A DNA stretch of 44,909 nt, taken from NCBI GenBank assembly GCA_910576325.1, contig CAJTIM010000031.1:1-44909 (forward strand), given 5' to 3'. Position numbers and translations under genes: made by a program. Positions within the stretch are counted from its first letter, which is position 1, and every line of letters starts with the position of its first letter. Positions 23,045-31,485 of the stretch are shown here, in pieces. This stretch comes from Clostridia bacterium (GTDB taxonomy: Bacteria > Bacillota > Clostridia > Lachnospirales > Lachnospiraceae). The notes beneath the pieces are model-generated. The model was not told the origin of the DNA. It searched no databases and saw only the letters and a list, made by a program, of their open reading frames with translations.

Positions 23045-24379
23045 ATGGCAGAAAGTCAAAACATAGAATATAAAGAGTCATGGAGAGATGAATATCTGAA
23101 ATGGGTATGCGGTTTTGCTAATGCGCAAGGAGGAAGCATTTATATCGGACTTGATGACAACGGGGAGATTGTTGGTGTGGCTGACTGCCAAAAACTTCTT
23201 GAGGATATTCCCAATAAAATTAAGGATACAATGGGGATTATAGCCGACGTAAATTGCCTGGATGAGAACGGAAAACAATATATTCAGATTATTGTAAATC
23301 CAAGCTCTTATCCGGTTAATTATCGTGGCGAGTATCATTATAGGAGTGGAAGTACAAAACAACAACTTCGTGGTTCGGCACTGACAGAATTTCTAGTCAG
23401 AAAGACAGGATATCGTTGGGATGCAGTTCCAATCGATAATGTTTCTGTTGCAGACTTAGATATAGAGAGTTTTGAAATTTTTCGTCGGGAAGCAGTTCGT
23501 ACAGAACGAATGACACGTAAAGATTTGGAATGTACAAATGAGGAATTGCTCAATAAATTGGGACTGATTGCTGATGGAAAATTGAAACGAGCAGCAGTTT
23601 TGCTTTTTTATCGTAATCCACAACGTTTTTTTACAGGCTGTTATGTGAAAATTGGAAAGTTTGGTGTAGGTTCAGATCTTCAATATCAGGATGTGGTTGA
23701 AGGATCGCTTATTCTGATAGCAGACAGGGTAGTTGAACTGATTTATTTGAAATATTTAAAAGCATCTATTTCTTATGATAAAGAGATACGAGTGGAGACG
23801 TATCCTTATGCGAGGGAAGCAGTACGAGAGGCTGTATACAATGCATTGATACATTGTAAATGGGAAGACGGTATCCCGATTCAAATTCGAATAGAAGAAG
23901 AGTCTATGTATATTAGCAATGCATGTGTATTTCCAAGTGACTGGACAACAGAAAATCTTATGAAAACTCATAATTCCAGACCATATAATCCGGATTTAGC
24001 GAATACCTTTTTCAGAGCTGGGTATATAGAAGCATGGGGACGAGGCATACAGAAGATTTGTGAGGAATGCGATTTGATGGGTGCTAAGATTCCGGAATAT
24101 AGTATTCTTGGAAACGACATTATGGTTAAGTTTATTGCGGTTGTGACTAGCAAAGCGTTTAAAAGGACAAATGATGTCCGAAAAGAAAAACACATGAATA
24201 CAAGGGTTTTAGAGATTATAACAGCGCAAACGGACATTTCACTGTCCGAAATAGCTGACCGTTTAGGAGTGTCATACAAAACGGTGCAAAGGGCCGTGGC
24301 AGACTTAAAAAAGATTGGTGTTATCGAAAGAGTTGGAGGAAGAAGAAAAGGGTATTGGAGAGTAAAGGAGAACGATTGA
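23045..24379 (+). CDS. AlbA_2/Schlafen-type putative DNA-binding protein with HATPase_c_4 and winged helix
   Basis: The 444-residue product has an N-terminal AlbA_2 domain (ESQNIEYKESWRDEYLKWVC, FANAQGGSIYIGLDDNGEIV). A middle GHKL-like HATPase_c_4 region carries REAVYNALIHCKW and the Gly-rich YIEAWGRGIQKI. The C-terminal winged helix has DISLSEIADRLGVSYKTVQR. Such proteins are common, poorly understood regulators or defence-associated proteins in gut Firmicutes. GGAGG lies six bases before the ATG. It is the last gene before the integrative element and is AT-rich. Confidence 0.82.
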   Translation: MAESQNIEYKESWRDEYLKWVCGFANAQGGSIYIGLDDNGEIVGVADCQKLLEDIPNKIKDTMGIIADVNCLDENGKQYIQIIVNPSSYPVNYRGEYHYRSGSTKQQLRGSALTEFLVRKTGYRWDAVPIDNVSVADLDIESFEIFRREAVRTERMTRKDLECTNEELLNKLGLIADGKLKRAAVLLFYRNPQRFFTGCYVKIGKFGVGSDLQYQDVVEGSLILIADRVVELIYLKYLKASISYDKEIRVETYPYAREAVREAVYNALIHCKWEDGIPIQIRIEEESMYISNACVFPSDWTTENLMKTHNSRPYNPDLANTFFRAGYIEAWGRGIQKICEECDLMGAKIPEYSILGNDIMVKFIAVVTSKAFKRTNDVRKEKHMNTRVLEIITAQTDISLSEIADRLGVSYKTVQRAVADLKKIGVIERVGGRRKGYWRVKEND

Positions 24380-24535
24380 TAATTATGGTAAAAATCAAGT
24401 AAATGAGCAACTATCCCCGCAAAACAAAGCATTTCCCCGCATTTCTTGAGGACTGCAACCCCTATTTACTACTTATTTACTACTGGGGAATGAGCCTTGA
24501 TACGGTAAAATACCAAGAAATGCAAAGTTACAGTT

Positions 24536-24564
24536 TTGACGGGACTTCCCCATAACGGTATAAT
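24536..24564 (+). promoter_or_regulatory. Left-end promoter of the integrative element
   Basis: TTGACG (24536-24541), 17 bases, TATAAT (24559-24564), immediately before the small gene and parA. Upstream at about 24453-24474, TTTACTACT occurs twice in a row, a possible integrase arm site. Confidence 0.7.
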
Positions 24565-24590
24565 GAAGCCAAGAAAGGACGGTGGACGGT

Positions 24591-24770
24591 ATGAGGGAAA
24601 AGACCACTCACTTATATGTAGACAGCAGGGAGCGTACATTACTTTTACATAGTCTTGTAGAGCTGAAAAACCAGCTCATACAGCAGGGCAAATACGGGGA
24701 CTGCGTTGACGAGATTATCTTCAAGGTAGCCAACGCCCCGATAAAGAAAGTAAAAATTGAATATGTCTAA
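24591..24770 (+). CDS. Small element-encoded protein of unknown function (59 aa)
   Basis: The product begins MREKTTHLYVDSRERTLLLH and is predicted to be a strand followed by a helix and a short C-terminal strand. It has no signal peptide or membrane segment. Small genes like this often lie directly ahead of parA at the left end of Tn1549-like elements. GTG at 24582 is an alternative start; AAAGG lies close before it. A strong terminator follows. Confidence 0.65.
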   Translation: MREKTTHLYVDSRERTLLLHSLVELKNQLIQQGKYGDCVDEIIFKVANAPIKKVKIEYV

Positions 24771-24785
24771 GGCACATCGAAATTG

Positions 24786-24828
24786 AGCCGCTTATTCTTA
24801 ACCCCCATTAAGAGTAAGCGGCTTTTTT
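24786..24828 (+). terminator. Terminator between the small gene and parA
   Basis: AGCCGCTTA (24786-24794) pairs with TAAGCGGCT (24815-24823), with inner pairs, followed by six Ts. A second hairpin built from TAGCCGC and GCGGCTA (about 24857-24880) lies just before the parA ribosome site. Confidence 0.85.
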
Positions 24829-24906
24829 GCGTCCTGCGTCCTCTGATACAGTTACATAGCCGCCTTTGACAAAGCGGCTAAATCTATGCGAAAGGAGGAC
24901 GCACCC

Positions 24907-25230
24907 ATGTCAAATTGCAAAGTAATCGCTTTAACCAATCAGAAAGGCGGTGTCGGCAAAACCACCACGGCGGTCAATCTGGGCGTAAGTCTGGCACAGC
25001 AGGGCAAGAAAGTCCTGCTCATTGATGCCGATGCACAGGCAAATCTAACCATGTCCCTCGGCTACAACAGACCAGACGATTTACCAGTCACGCTCTCCAC
25101 CATCATGCAGGACATCATAGACGATAAATCCGTTGATGTCGCCCAAGGCATCCTGCACCACAATGAGGGCGTTGACCTGCTTCCGTCCAACATTGAGCTG
25201 TCGGGCTTGGAAGTAAGGCTGATTAATGAA
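24907..25230 (+). pseudogene. parA/soj partition ATPase, truncated by an IS21-family element
   Basis: The reading frame begins [20 protein letters not shown], with the deviant Walker A of ParA proteins, then [17 protein letters not shown] and [18 protein letters not shown]. At that point it enters the IS end, and the frame stops at 25284 within IS DNA. A normal ParA has about 250-270 residues; only about 108 remain. The rest of the gene is not found beyond the IS. AAAGGAGG lies before the ATG at 24907. Confidence 0.88.
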
Positions 25231-25418
25231 TATTATCCTCCTTGGGAGCCACCAGTTTCCCGCTTGAGAGCCACCCGAAATTGATATTTTCCACCTTCGG
25301 AGCCGCCACAACATATTGTGCCACCATGTATATTTGATTTTACTATAGATCTCCTTATAGTTATTTCTGGAGAACTGCAAACGCAGTATCACCAAATAAT
25401 CTATAAGGAGGTCTTTTT

Positions 25419-26975
25419 ATGTTTAAGAAGACAAAAGTCAGAAGCATTCTCGAACTTTTGGGAAAAAATCTAAGCGCAAGGGAGGTGTCAAAAGTTTTAA
25501 GTGTATCCAGAAACACCGTTGCCGAAGTTCAGGCATTGTTTTTACAGTCAGGCAGGTCATGGGATGATATTTCCGAATGGGATGACGACAGACTCTATGG
25601 ACTGTTTTATCCGGATAAGTTTAAATATAAGCCCAGATATGCACCAGTTGATTATTCTTACGTCCATAAGGAATTAAAGAAGACAGGCGTCACAGAGAAG
25701 CTCCTTTGGGAAGAATACTGTGCCAGATGTGAGAAAGACGGGGTAAGTGCATGTTCTTATATAACATTTGCTAAAAATTATAAGAAATTTACGGCAAATA
25801 AAAACTATACGAGCCATATAGAACACAAACCCGGATTAGAAATTGAAGTAGACTGGTCCGGCCCTGCAATGAGCTATACGGAGCCGGATACCGGGGAACG
25901 TATAACAGCATACTTGTTTGTTGCAACCATGCCCTACAGCCAGATAAGCTATGTGGAAGCCGCAGCCAGTATGGATGAAAAAGCATGGCTTTCCTGTCAT
26001 GTAAACATGTTCCGGTTTTTTGGCGGGACACCGGTAAAAGTTGTCTGTGATAACTTAAAAACCGGAGTAACTTCACATCCTAAAAAAGGTGAGATCATAC
26101 TAAATGAGGCGTATCTTTCTCTTGGCGAGTATTATTCCGTCGCTATCATGCCAACAGGCGTCAAAAAGCCAAAGCAGAAAGCAAGTGTGGAAGGGAGTGT
26201 GGGTAAGATTGCCACGGCTGTTATCGCAAAACTCAGAAATGATACCTTCCCATCATTAGCCGCATTAAATGCCGGAATCCGAAAAGCAGTAAAAGAATTC
26301 AATGACAAGCCTTTTCAGAAGCGCCCCGGAAGCCGCCGGAGCATCTTTGAAACGGAAGAAAAACCATACTTGAGAGCCCTGCCGCTTATTCCCTATGAAG
26401 TCTGTGAATGGTCTTATGGGCATAAAGTCGGCAGCAACTCTCATATATGGTGGAACAAAGGTCAGTATTCCGTTCCATACAGGTATATCGGATACAAGGT
26501 GGATGTCAAATTTAACAGCCATCTTGTATTTATCTATTATAACAGAACAGAGATAGCAAAGCATCCGATACTTTCCAAACATATGACAAACGGTATGCGG
26601 ACAGAACAAGCCCATCTTCCTTTGCCGCTCAAAAAAAATCTGTCAGTGGAAGAGCTCTGTGACAAAGCAAGGGAAACAGGCCCCAAAACATTTGAGGTAA
26701 TCCGCAGGATGTTTGACGAGGCAAAAGTGAAAGAACAACCCATGCAGACAGCAAGAGCCATACTTTCCATAGCGGATATCTATACACCGGAAGTCCTTGA
26801 AAAAGCATGTGATAAAGCACTTAGGCAATACCATATGCCTTATTATAAGACTATATATTCCCATGCCAAGAGTATAAACAGTGCAAAAGAACTCACAGAG
26901 TTCAAGGAAAACAATCGGAAATTCGGAATTATCAGAGGCGCAGATTATTACAAAAAAAGGAGAGACGACAAATGA
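25419..26975 (+). CDS. istA: IS21-family transposase IstA
   Basis: The 518-residue product has an N-terminal helix-turn-helix (LGKNLSAREVSKVLSVSRNT) and an rve-type DDE integrase core: first Asp in EIEVDWSGPAM, second in VVCDNLKTGV, Glu in KQKASVEGSVGKI. It catalyses IS insertion together with IstB. AGGAGG lies seven bases before the ATG. The gene appears intact. Confidence 0.93.
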   Translation: MFKKTKVRSILELLGKNLSAREVSKVLSVSRNTVAEVQALFLQSGRSWDDISEWDDDRLYGLFYPDKFKYKPRYAPVDYSYVHKELKKTGVTEKLLWEEYCARCEKDGVSACSYITFAKNYKKFTANKNYTSHIEHKPGLEIEVDWSGPAMSYTEPDTGERITAYLFVATMPYSQISYVEAAASMDEKAWLSCHVNMFRFFGGTPVKVVCDNLKTGVTSHPKKGEIILNEAYLSLGEYYSVAIMPTGVKKPKQKASVEGSVGKIATAVIAKLRNDTFPSLAALNAGIRKAVKEFNDKPFQKRPGSRRSIFETEEKPYLRALPLIPYEVCEWSYGHKVGSNSHIWWNKGQYSVPYRYIGYKVDVKFNSHLVFIYYNRTEIAKHPILSKHMTNGMRTEQAHLPLPLKKNLSVEELCDKARETGPKTFEVIRRMFDEAKVKEQPMQTARAILSIADIYTPEVLEKACDKALRQYHMPYYKTIYSHAKSINSAKELTEFKENNRKFGIIRGADYYKKRRDDK

Positions 26976-27739
26976 ACATTGAAATAAAAAAGAGTTTATC
27001 GGTATTAGAATTAAGCGACCTTGCAAGAATCATAGAAATGCAGGAAAAAGATATAAAGCTTGTGGATCTAAGCTACGAAAAGCGTTTGGAACTACTTCTG
27101 GAAACACTGATACAGGAGCGGGAGAACAGGCTCATAAACAGGCTTATCAGGAATGCTTACTTTAAATATCCTTGTGCAAGTCTGGAATCACTGGATTACG
27201 ATTCCAGACAGATAAAAAAGTCCACGATCCTGAATCTGGCCACAATGGGATTTGTTTCCAATGCAACAAATCTTGTCATCACAGGACCGACCGGAGCTGG
27301 AAAGACTTACCTTGCATGCGCCCTTGGCGTGGAAGCGTGCAGACAGACTTACAGGGTTTTGTATATCAGGATGCCCGACCTGATGCGTAACTTTGAGAAT
27401 CAGAACGACAACCTCAGGGAGCTTACGAAATACAGGAAAAGGATCGGCAACTATCAGCTCCTTATCCTTGATGAGTGGCTGAATTACAAACTTTCCGAAA
27501 AAGATGCCAAGAACCTCTATGAGCTGTTTGAACAGCGCAGTGGGAATCATTCCACCGTCTTTGTCGGACAGTATCCTGTGGATGAATGGCATGGCAGGCT
27601 CGGCGGCGGAACGCAGGCAGATTCCATTATGGACAGGATTATCCATAATGCCTATGAGATCCCTACAAATGAAACAAACCTGAGAAAGCTGTATGATTCA
27701 AAGAAACTGAAAAAGCTTGTTGACGAAATAGAATCCTGA
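26972..27739 (+). CDS. istB: IS21-family helper ATPase IstB
   Basis: The 255-residue product is an AAA+ ATPase of the DnaC/IstB type, with Walker A GPTGAGKT in NLVITGPTGAGKTYLACALG and Walker B LLILDEW. It selects the target and stimulates IstA. The start overlaps the istA stop as ATGA. Intact. Confidence 0.95.
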   Translation: MNIEIKKSLSVLELSDLARIIEMQEKDIKLVDLSYEKRLELLLETLIQERENRLINRLIRNAYFKYPCASLESLDYDSRQIKKSTILNLATMGFVSNATNLVITGPTGAGKTYLACALGVEACRQTYRVLYIRMPDLMRNFENQNDNLRELTKYRKRIGNYQLLILDEWLNYKLSEKDAKNLYELFEQRSGNHSTVFVGQYPVDEWHGRLGGGTQADSIMDRIIHNAYEIPTNETNLRKLYDSKKLKKLVDEIES

Positions 27740-27923
27740 TCGTCTGAATAAGCTATACATGCTATTGCCTCTGTTGTATTTTGAAGCAACAGAGGCAGTA
27801 CTACTATATCTTGTGTCCGGGGTGGCTCTCAAGGTGGAAACTTCCAGGTGGCTCTCAAGCGGGAAACTGGTGGCTCCCAAGGAGGATAATATTCAATCCC
27901 CGCCTATTGATGGAAAACGGGCG

Positions 27924-27972
27924 AAAGAAAAACCAGAGGTCAATCCTCTGGCTGCTCTTTTGCCTTACATAG
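27924..27972 (-). pseudogene. 3' end of a second XRE-repressor gene with its terminator
   Basis: On the minus strand, 27972-27940 reads LCKAKEQPED and stop, close to the end LCNAKEETGE of the XRE gene at 29988-30349. The DNA matches over CTCTTTTGC-N-TTACATAGT in both places. A terminator overlaps the stop: CCAGAGG-ATTGA-CCTCTGG then TTTTTCTTT on the minus strand. The match is short, so the assignment rests on the shared layout (gene end plus overlapping terminator) as well as the residues. Confidence 0.5.
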
Positions 27973-27977
27973 TTGAC

Positions 27978-28034
27978 TTGAAAACTACGAGAAAATATGT
28001 TATAATATCTCAAAATATGTTTTTGCATATTTGC
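27978..28034 (+). promoter_or_regulatory. Promoter and candidate operator of the XRE-cupin operon
   Basis: TTGAAA (27978-27983), 17 bases, TATAAT (28001-28006). The inverted repeat CAAAATATG (28011-28019) and CATATTTGC (28026-28034) lies at the expected transcription start, so the XRE protein encoded next may control itself through it. Confidence 0.65.
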
Positions 28035-28046
28035 AGGAGGATAAGC

Positions 28047-28595
28047 ATGGACAATCTAAATATAGGGAAAAAATTGAAAACCGTCCGTCAAAGTAGAAGT
28101 ATGACATTAGATGAGTTGGCAGAAGTAACGGGTGTCAGTAAGCCAATGCTCGGTCAGATTGAAAGAGGGCAATCATCTCCGACAGTTACGACACTTTGGA
28201 AAATTGCAACTGGTATGAAAATACCGTTTTCGTCCTTTTTGCAGGAGCAAGGAAGCGAATACACAATAGTTGATTTGCAAGAACAGGATGTACTATTAGA
28301 GGAAAATGGGGAAATGAAAGTATATACGCTTTTTGCATTTGACCCTATTCGCAGTTGTGAAGCATTTTTTATTGAATTTGAATCTGGATGTGAACATAAG
28401 TCTGATAAACATAACGATGGCGTTGAAGAATACATTTTTGTTATTCATGGAATATTGGATATGGTTTTGAATGGAACAAAGATTACACTAAGAGAAAAAC
28501 AAGCAATTCGCTTTGAAGCTAATATTCCACATTCGTATGCGAACCCATATAAAGACACTTGCAATATTTATAATTTCATATTTTATAAGGAATGA
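28047..28595 (+). CDS. XRE-family regulator with cupin sensor domain
   Basis: The 182-residue product has an N-terminal helix-turn-helix (MTLDELAEVTGVSKPMLGQI) and a C-terminal cupin_2 barrel (about 110-180: EEYIFVIHGILDMVLNG, IPHSYANPYKDT). Proteins of this layout sense a small ligand in the cupin and control neighbouring metabolic genes. AGGAGG lies six bases before the ATG. The stop overlaps an upstream ATG of the next gene, so this is the head of a three-gene operon. Confidence 0.88.
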   Translation: MDNLNIGKKLKTVRQSRSMTLDELAEVTGVSKPMLGQIERGQSSPTVTTLWKIATGMKIPFSSFLQEQGSEYTIVDLQEQDVLLEENGEMKVYTLFAFDPIRSCEAFFIEFESGCEHKSDKHNDGVEEYIFVIHGILDMVLNGTKITLREKQAIRFEANIPHSYANPYKDTCNIYNFIFYKE

Positions 28596-28606
28596 GAGGA
28601 TTTAGA

Positions 28607-29485
28607 ATGTTTGAATTAAATCAAGTCGGTGAAAGAAGTTATTACATAAACTGTCCTGCAAAAATCGGAGTTTACAAGTTGAATGATACAGAGGTCTATT
28701 TGATAGATAGCGGAAATGATAAGGATGCGGGCAGAAAAGTCCGTAAAATACTGAGTGAAAATGGATGGAACTTAAAAGGAATTATCAACACACACTCTAA
28801 TGCCGACCATATTGGCGGAAATAAATATTTACAGCAGCAGACAGGATGTAAAATATTTGCAGACGGCATTGAAGCAGCATTTACAAAGTATCCACTTTTA
28901 GAGCCGTCATTTCTGTATGGTGGATACCCTTGCAAAGATTTAAGACATAAGTTTTTGCTTGCGTCTGAAAGTGATGTCAATGAGATAACGGATTCTGATT
29001 TTCCGAAAGAATTAGAGGTCATTCCACTACATGGGCATTTTTTTGATATGATTGGCATCCGTACACCAGACAATGTTGTGTTTCTTGCTGATTGTATCAG
29101 TAGTGAAAGCACTTTGGATAAATATCAGATTACTTTTATTTATGATGTTGCTGAATATCTAAATACATTGAATAAAGTTGAATCTATGAAAGCTGCTATG
29201 TTCGTGCCTGCCCATTTGGATATTACAAGCGACATCACAGGCATAGTTCAGCTTAACCGTCAAAAAGTATTTGATATATCAAATAACATACAATCCATCT
29301 TAAAAACGCCCATGTGCTTTGAAGAACTCTTAAAGCAACTTTTTGATGAATATGGGCTGTTAATGAATTTTGAACAGTATGTCTTGGTGGGGAGTACCGT
29401 GCGTTCTTACCTGTCATGGTTAAAAGATAACGAAAAAATAAAAGCTGTTTTTACCGATAATTCGTTATTGTGGAGCAGTTTATAA
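28607..29485 (+). CDS. MBL-fold metallohydrolase
   Basis: The 292-residue product has a metallo-beta-lactamase fold. The metal motif reads THSNADHIGGN, with Asn where HxHxDH usually has the second His, followed by a later His in VIPLHGHFFDMIG and Asp in VFLADCISS. The changed residue may alter metal binding at one site. The extra C-terminal 80 residues are helical. GAGAGGA lies six bases before the ATG at 28607; the ATG at 28592, overlapping the stop of the previous gene, is the alternative. The substrate is unknown. Confidence 0.85.
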   Translation: MFELNQVGERSYYINCPAKIGVYKLNDTEVYLIDSGNDKDAGRKVRKILSENGWNLKGIINTHSNADHIGGNKYLQQQTGCKIFADGIEAAFTKYPLLEPSFLYGGYPCKDLRHKFLLASESDVNEITDSDFPKELEVIPLHGHFFDMIGIRTPDNVVFLADCISSESTLDKYQITFIYDVAEYLNTLNKVESMKAAMFVPAHLDITSDITGIVQLNRQKVFDISNNIQSILKTPMCFEELLKQLFDEYGLLMNFEQYVLVGSTVRSYLSWLKDNEKIKAVFTDNSLLWSSL

Positions 29486-29500
29486 TCGGGAGGAAATCAT

Positions 29501-29968
29501 ATGTCCATTGAAAAAGTAAAAGCATATTTCAAAACAAAGGGAATTGACGAAAGAATACAGGAATTTGAAATTTCAAGTGCGACTGTATCCCTTGCTGCCA
29601 AGGCTTTGCATTGCGAGGAAAGCCATATTGCAAAAACACTGTCGTTTCACATAGGAGAAAAGGTGATACTGATTGTTGCTGCGGGCGATGCCAAGATTGA
29701 TAATGCAAAATACAAAGCCCAGTTTGGAACAAAAGCAAAAATGCTGTCTTTCGATGAAGCCGAGCCTTTAATTGGACACGCTGTTGGAGGCATCTGCCCC
29801 TTTGCTGTAAATGAAGATGTAGAGGTTTACTTAGACATATCTCTGAAACGCTTCCATACTGTATTTCCTGCGTGTGGTAGCTCCAATAGTGCGATTGAAC
29901 TTTCAATAGAGGAATTAGAAGAATATTCTAATTTTATAAAATGGATTGATGTTTGCAAAATATTGTGA
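29501..29968 (+). CDS. YbaK/EbsC-type aminoacyl-tRNA deacylase
   Basis: The 155-residue product fits the YbaK/ProX deacylase family, including the conserved Lys region GDAKIDNAKYKAQFG and the GGICPFAVNEDVEVYLD strand pair. Family members remove wrong amino acids from tRNA, for example Cys or Ala from tRNA-Pro. GGGAGG lies upstream. It is the last gene of the operon with the XRE-cupin and MBL genes, and a terminator follows directly. Confidence 0.88.
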   Translation: MSIEKVKAYFKTKGIDERIQEFEISSATVSLAAKALHCEESHIAKTLSFHIGEKVILIVAAGDAKIDNAKYKAQFGTKAKMLSFDEAEPLIGHAVGGICPFAVNEDVEVYLDISLKRFHTVFPACGSSNSAIELSIEELEEYSNFIKWIDVCKIL

Positions 29969-29974
29969 TGAAAA

Positions 29975-30009
29975 GGAAACAGAGGGCTTATTCCCCTGTT
30001 TCCTCTTTT
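29975..30009. terminator. Two-way terminator between the ybaK-like gene and the XRE pseudogene
   Basis: GGAAACAGAGGG (29975-29986) pairs with CCCCTGTTTCC (29993-30003) with a one-base bulge. TCTTTT follows on the plus strand and TTTTC on the minus strand. It overlaps the last codons of the XRE gene. Confidence 0.75.
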
Positions 30010-30349
30010 GCATTACATAGTCCGTTTACAGTTGCTTCTATAACGGAAAGCTCTCTATCATCTAATCTGTTGAGCTTTGCGTCTAAGCGTCTGCGGACAG
30101 AACTCTTTTCGACTTCCTTATCTGGGAATATGTACTCGTCAACCGATACATCGAACATTGTAATAAGTTGGATAAACAGTTCGATGCTTGGATACTGTCC
30201 TCGTTTTCGATAGACTGGATATGTCTGGGGGCATAGCCGATGATACCAGAAAGCTGCTCCCTTGTCATCCCTCTGGCTTCACGGGCTTTTTTGATAGCGT
30301 GTCCTATCGGGGTAAAATCGAAGTCAAAATGATTGTTCCTTTCGTCCAT
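29988..30349 (-). pseudogene. XRE-family element repressor with a one-base frameshift
   Basis: The minus-strand frame from 30349 reads MDERNNHFDFDFTPIGHAIK and HTH residues to YAPRHIQSIENE, then loses frame near 30200. Adding one G in GAGGACAG restores QYPSIELFIQLITMFDVSVD and continues to a natural stop at 29988, giving a 120-residue protein typical of Tn1549-like elements. The observed length, 362 bases, is one short of 121 codons. Either the repressor is broken, leaving the first 50 or so residues intact, or this is a sequencing error. Confidence 0.8.
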
Positions 30350-30485
30350 TAGCTCACCACCTATACTCTGAAAATCTTACCTTTATATTTTACAGAGATG
30401 TGGCTTCTAATTAAACGATGTGAAACTTCTTGTAATAGGAGATGAAATATCTTATCACAAGAGATAAAAATTCATATTTACACAC

Positions 30486-30514
30486 TTGATATAGTTCGTT
30501 TGAACGGCTATACT
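30486..30514 (+). promoter_or_regulatory. Promoter of the HTH/response-regulator operon
   Basis: TTGATA (30486-30491), 17 bases, TATACT (30509-30514). The spacer holds the inverted repeat GTTC-GTTT-GAAC (30494-30505), a possible operator in this divergent region. Confidence 0.65.
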
Positions 30515-30542
30515 ATATACAGTACACAATAGGAGGTCAGAA

Positions 30543-30755
30543 ATGTTTGATTATATGACAGCACAGGAAGCCGCAGAAAAATGGAATGTATCACTTCGGT
30601 GGGTACAACGGCTCTGCAAGGGAAATCGGATTGAGGGCGTTATAAATATTAACCGCATATGGCTGATACCCCAAAATGCAAAAAAGCCAGCGGATACACG
30701 GTTTAAGAGCCAGAAGAAAGGAGCTATTTCACTTGAAAACCATATTGATAATTGA
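30543..30755 (+). CDS. Small helix-turn-helix DNA-binding protein (70 aa)
   Basis: The product starts MFDYMTAQEAAEKWNVSLRW and has a MerR/excisionase-like HTH in the first 50 residues (VQRLCKGNRI, IWLIPQNA), then a basic tail. AGGAGG lies seven bases before the ATG. Its end overlaps the start of the response-regulator gene in another frame, so the two are coupled. It may set expression of the module or help its excision; neither is shown. Confidence 0.75.
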   Translation: MFDYMTAQEAAEKWNVSLRWVQRLCKGNRIEGVININRIWLIPQNAKKPADTRFKSQKKGAISLENHIDN

Positions 30756-31398
30756 TGATGATATACATATCGGAAATGCACTGGAAGAAACACTGACAAA
30801 TGAGGGATACCAAGTTAGCCGTGCATATTCTGGAACAGAAGCTATCTTTGTTTTGTCGGGGGCAAAGCCAGACCTTATCCTGCTTGACTTGATGTTGCCA
30901 GGACTAAGTGGAGAGGAAGTGCTTTCGCATATTAAAGGAATACCGGTTATCATCTTAAGTGCCAAGACGGATATAGATAACAAGGTTGAGCTTTTGTTAG
31001 GGGGAGCAGTGGATTATGTGACGAAACCTTTTCACATGAACGAGCTGTTAGCACGTATTTCCGTACATCTTCGCATTAACGATTCCAGTGGGAAGTCCAG
31101 AGTTTTATCATTTGACGATATGGAGCTTTACACGGATACGCACGAAGTCCAGATTGGAACAGAAAAAATCAGTCTTACAAGAACGGAATACGCCATTTTG
31201 AAATTGCTGATTCAGAATCAGACCCAGATAGTATCAAAATCCATGCTTCTTGACCTTATCAGTGAGGATACGCCAGATTGTACAGAGAGTTCATTAAAGA
31301 CCCATATCAGTCATTTACGGGCAAAATTATATGAAGTGAACGGCAAAGAATATATAGAAACAGTCTGGGGAATCGGCTTCAGAATGAAAGGAAAGTAA
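30733..31398 (+). CDS. OmpR-family response regulator
   Basis: The 221-residue product has a receiver domain (ILIIDDDIHIGNALEE, phospho-acceptor Asp in LILLDLMLPG, Lys in YVTKPFHMNELLARI) and a C-terminal winged helix (LTRTEYAILKLLIQNQ, SHLRAKLYEVNGKEYIETV). TTG at 30733 is the likely start: AAAGGAG is nine bases before it, and the protein then begins directly at the first strand. It forms a two-component system with the kinase at 33261 and controls the ABC genes between them. Confidence 0.92.
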   Translation: MKTILIIDDDIHIGNALEETLTNEGYQVSRAYSGTEAIFVLSGAKPDLILLDLMLPGLSGEEVLSHIKGIPVIILSAKTDIDNKVELLLGGAVDYVTKPFHMNELLARISVHLRINDSSGKSRVLSFDDMELYTDTHEVQIGTEKISLTRTEYAILKLLIQNQTQIVSKSMLLDLISEDTPDCTESSLKTHISHLRAKLYEVNGKEYIETVWGIGFRMKGK

Positions 31399-31400
31399 AT

Positions 31401-31441
31401 TCTCAACGAAATCTCAACTTTTGCGTAACTGTTTTCTCAAC
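31401..31441 (+). promoter_or_regulatory. Three TCTCAAC direct repeats, likely response-regulator sites
   Basis: TCTCAAC occurs at 31401, 31412 and 31435, spacings of 11 and 23 bases, close to one and two helical turns. The gap contains the promoter of the ABC genes; TTCTCA, 17 bases, TAATAG is a possible weak promoter overlapping the third site. Direct repeats in helical phase are typical of OmpR-family regulators. Confidence 0.6.
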
Positions 31442-31485
31442 GGTTTAGCAGTAAAGTAATAGCACCGAAAAAAGGAGGTAGGACT

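Larger units (their letters stand above)
25227..27895 (+). mobile_element. IS21-family insertion sequence
   Basis: About 49 bases at the left end, from TGAATATTATCCTCCTTGGG (25227), recur in inverse ending at 27895, including TGGGAGCCACCAGTTTCCCG. A second shortened copy of the GAGAGCCACC motif lies inside each end, as usual for IS21 multi-repeat ends. It encodes istA and istB with overlapping ATGA. Left flank (GATTAA) and right flank (ATCCCC) do not match, so no target duplication is seen, which points to an adjacent deletion or recombination between two copies. Confidence 0.88.
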
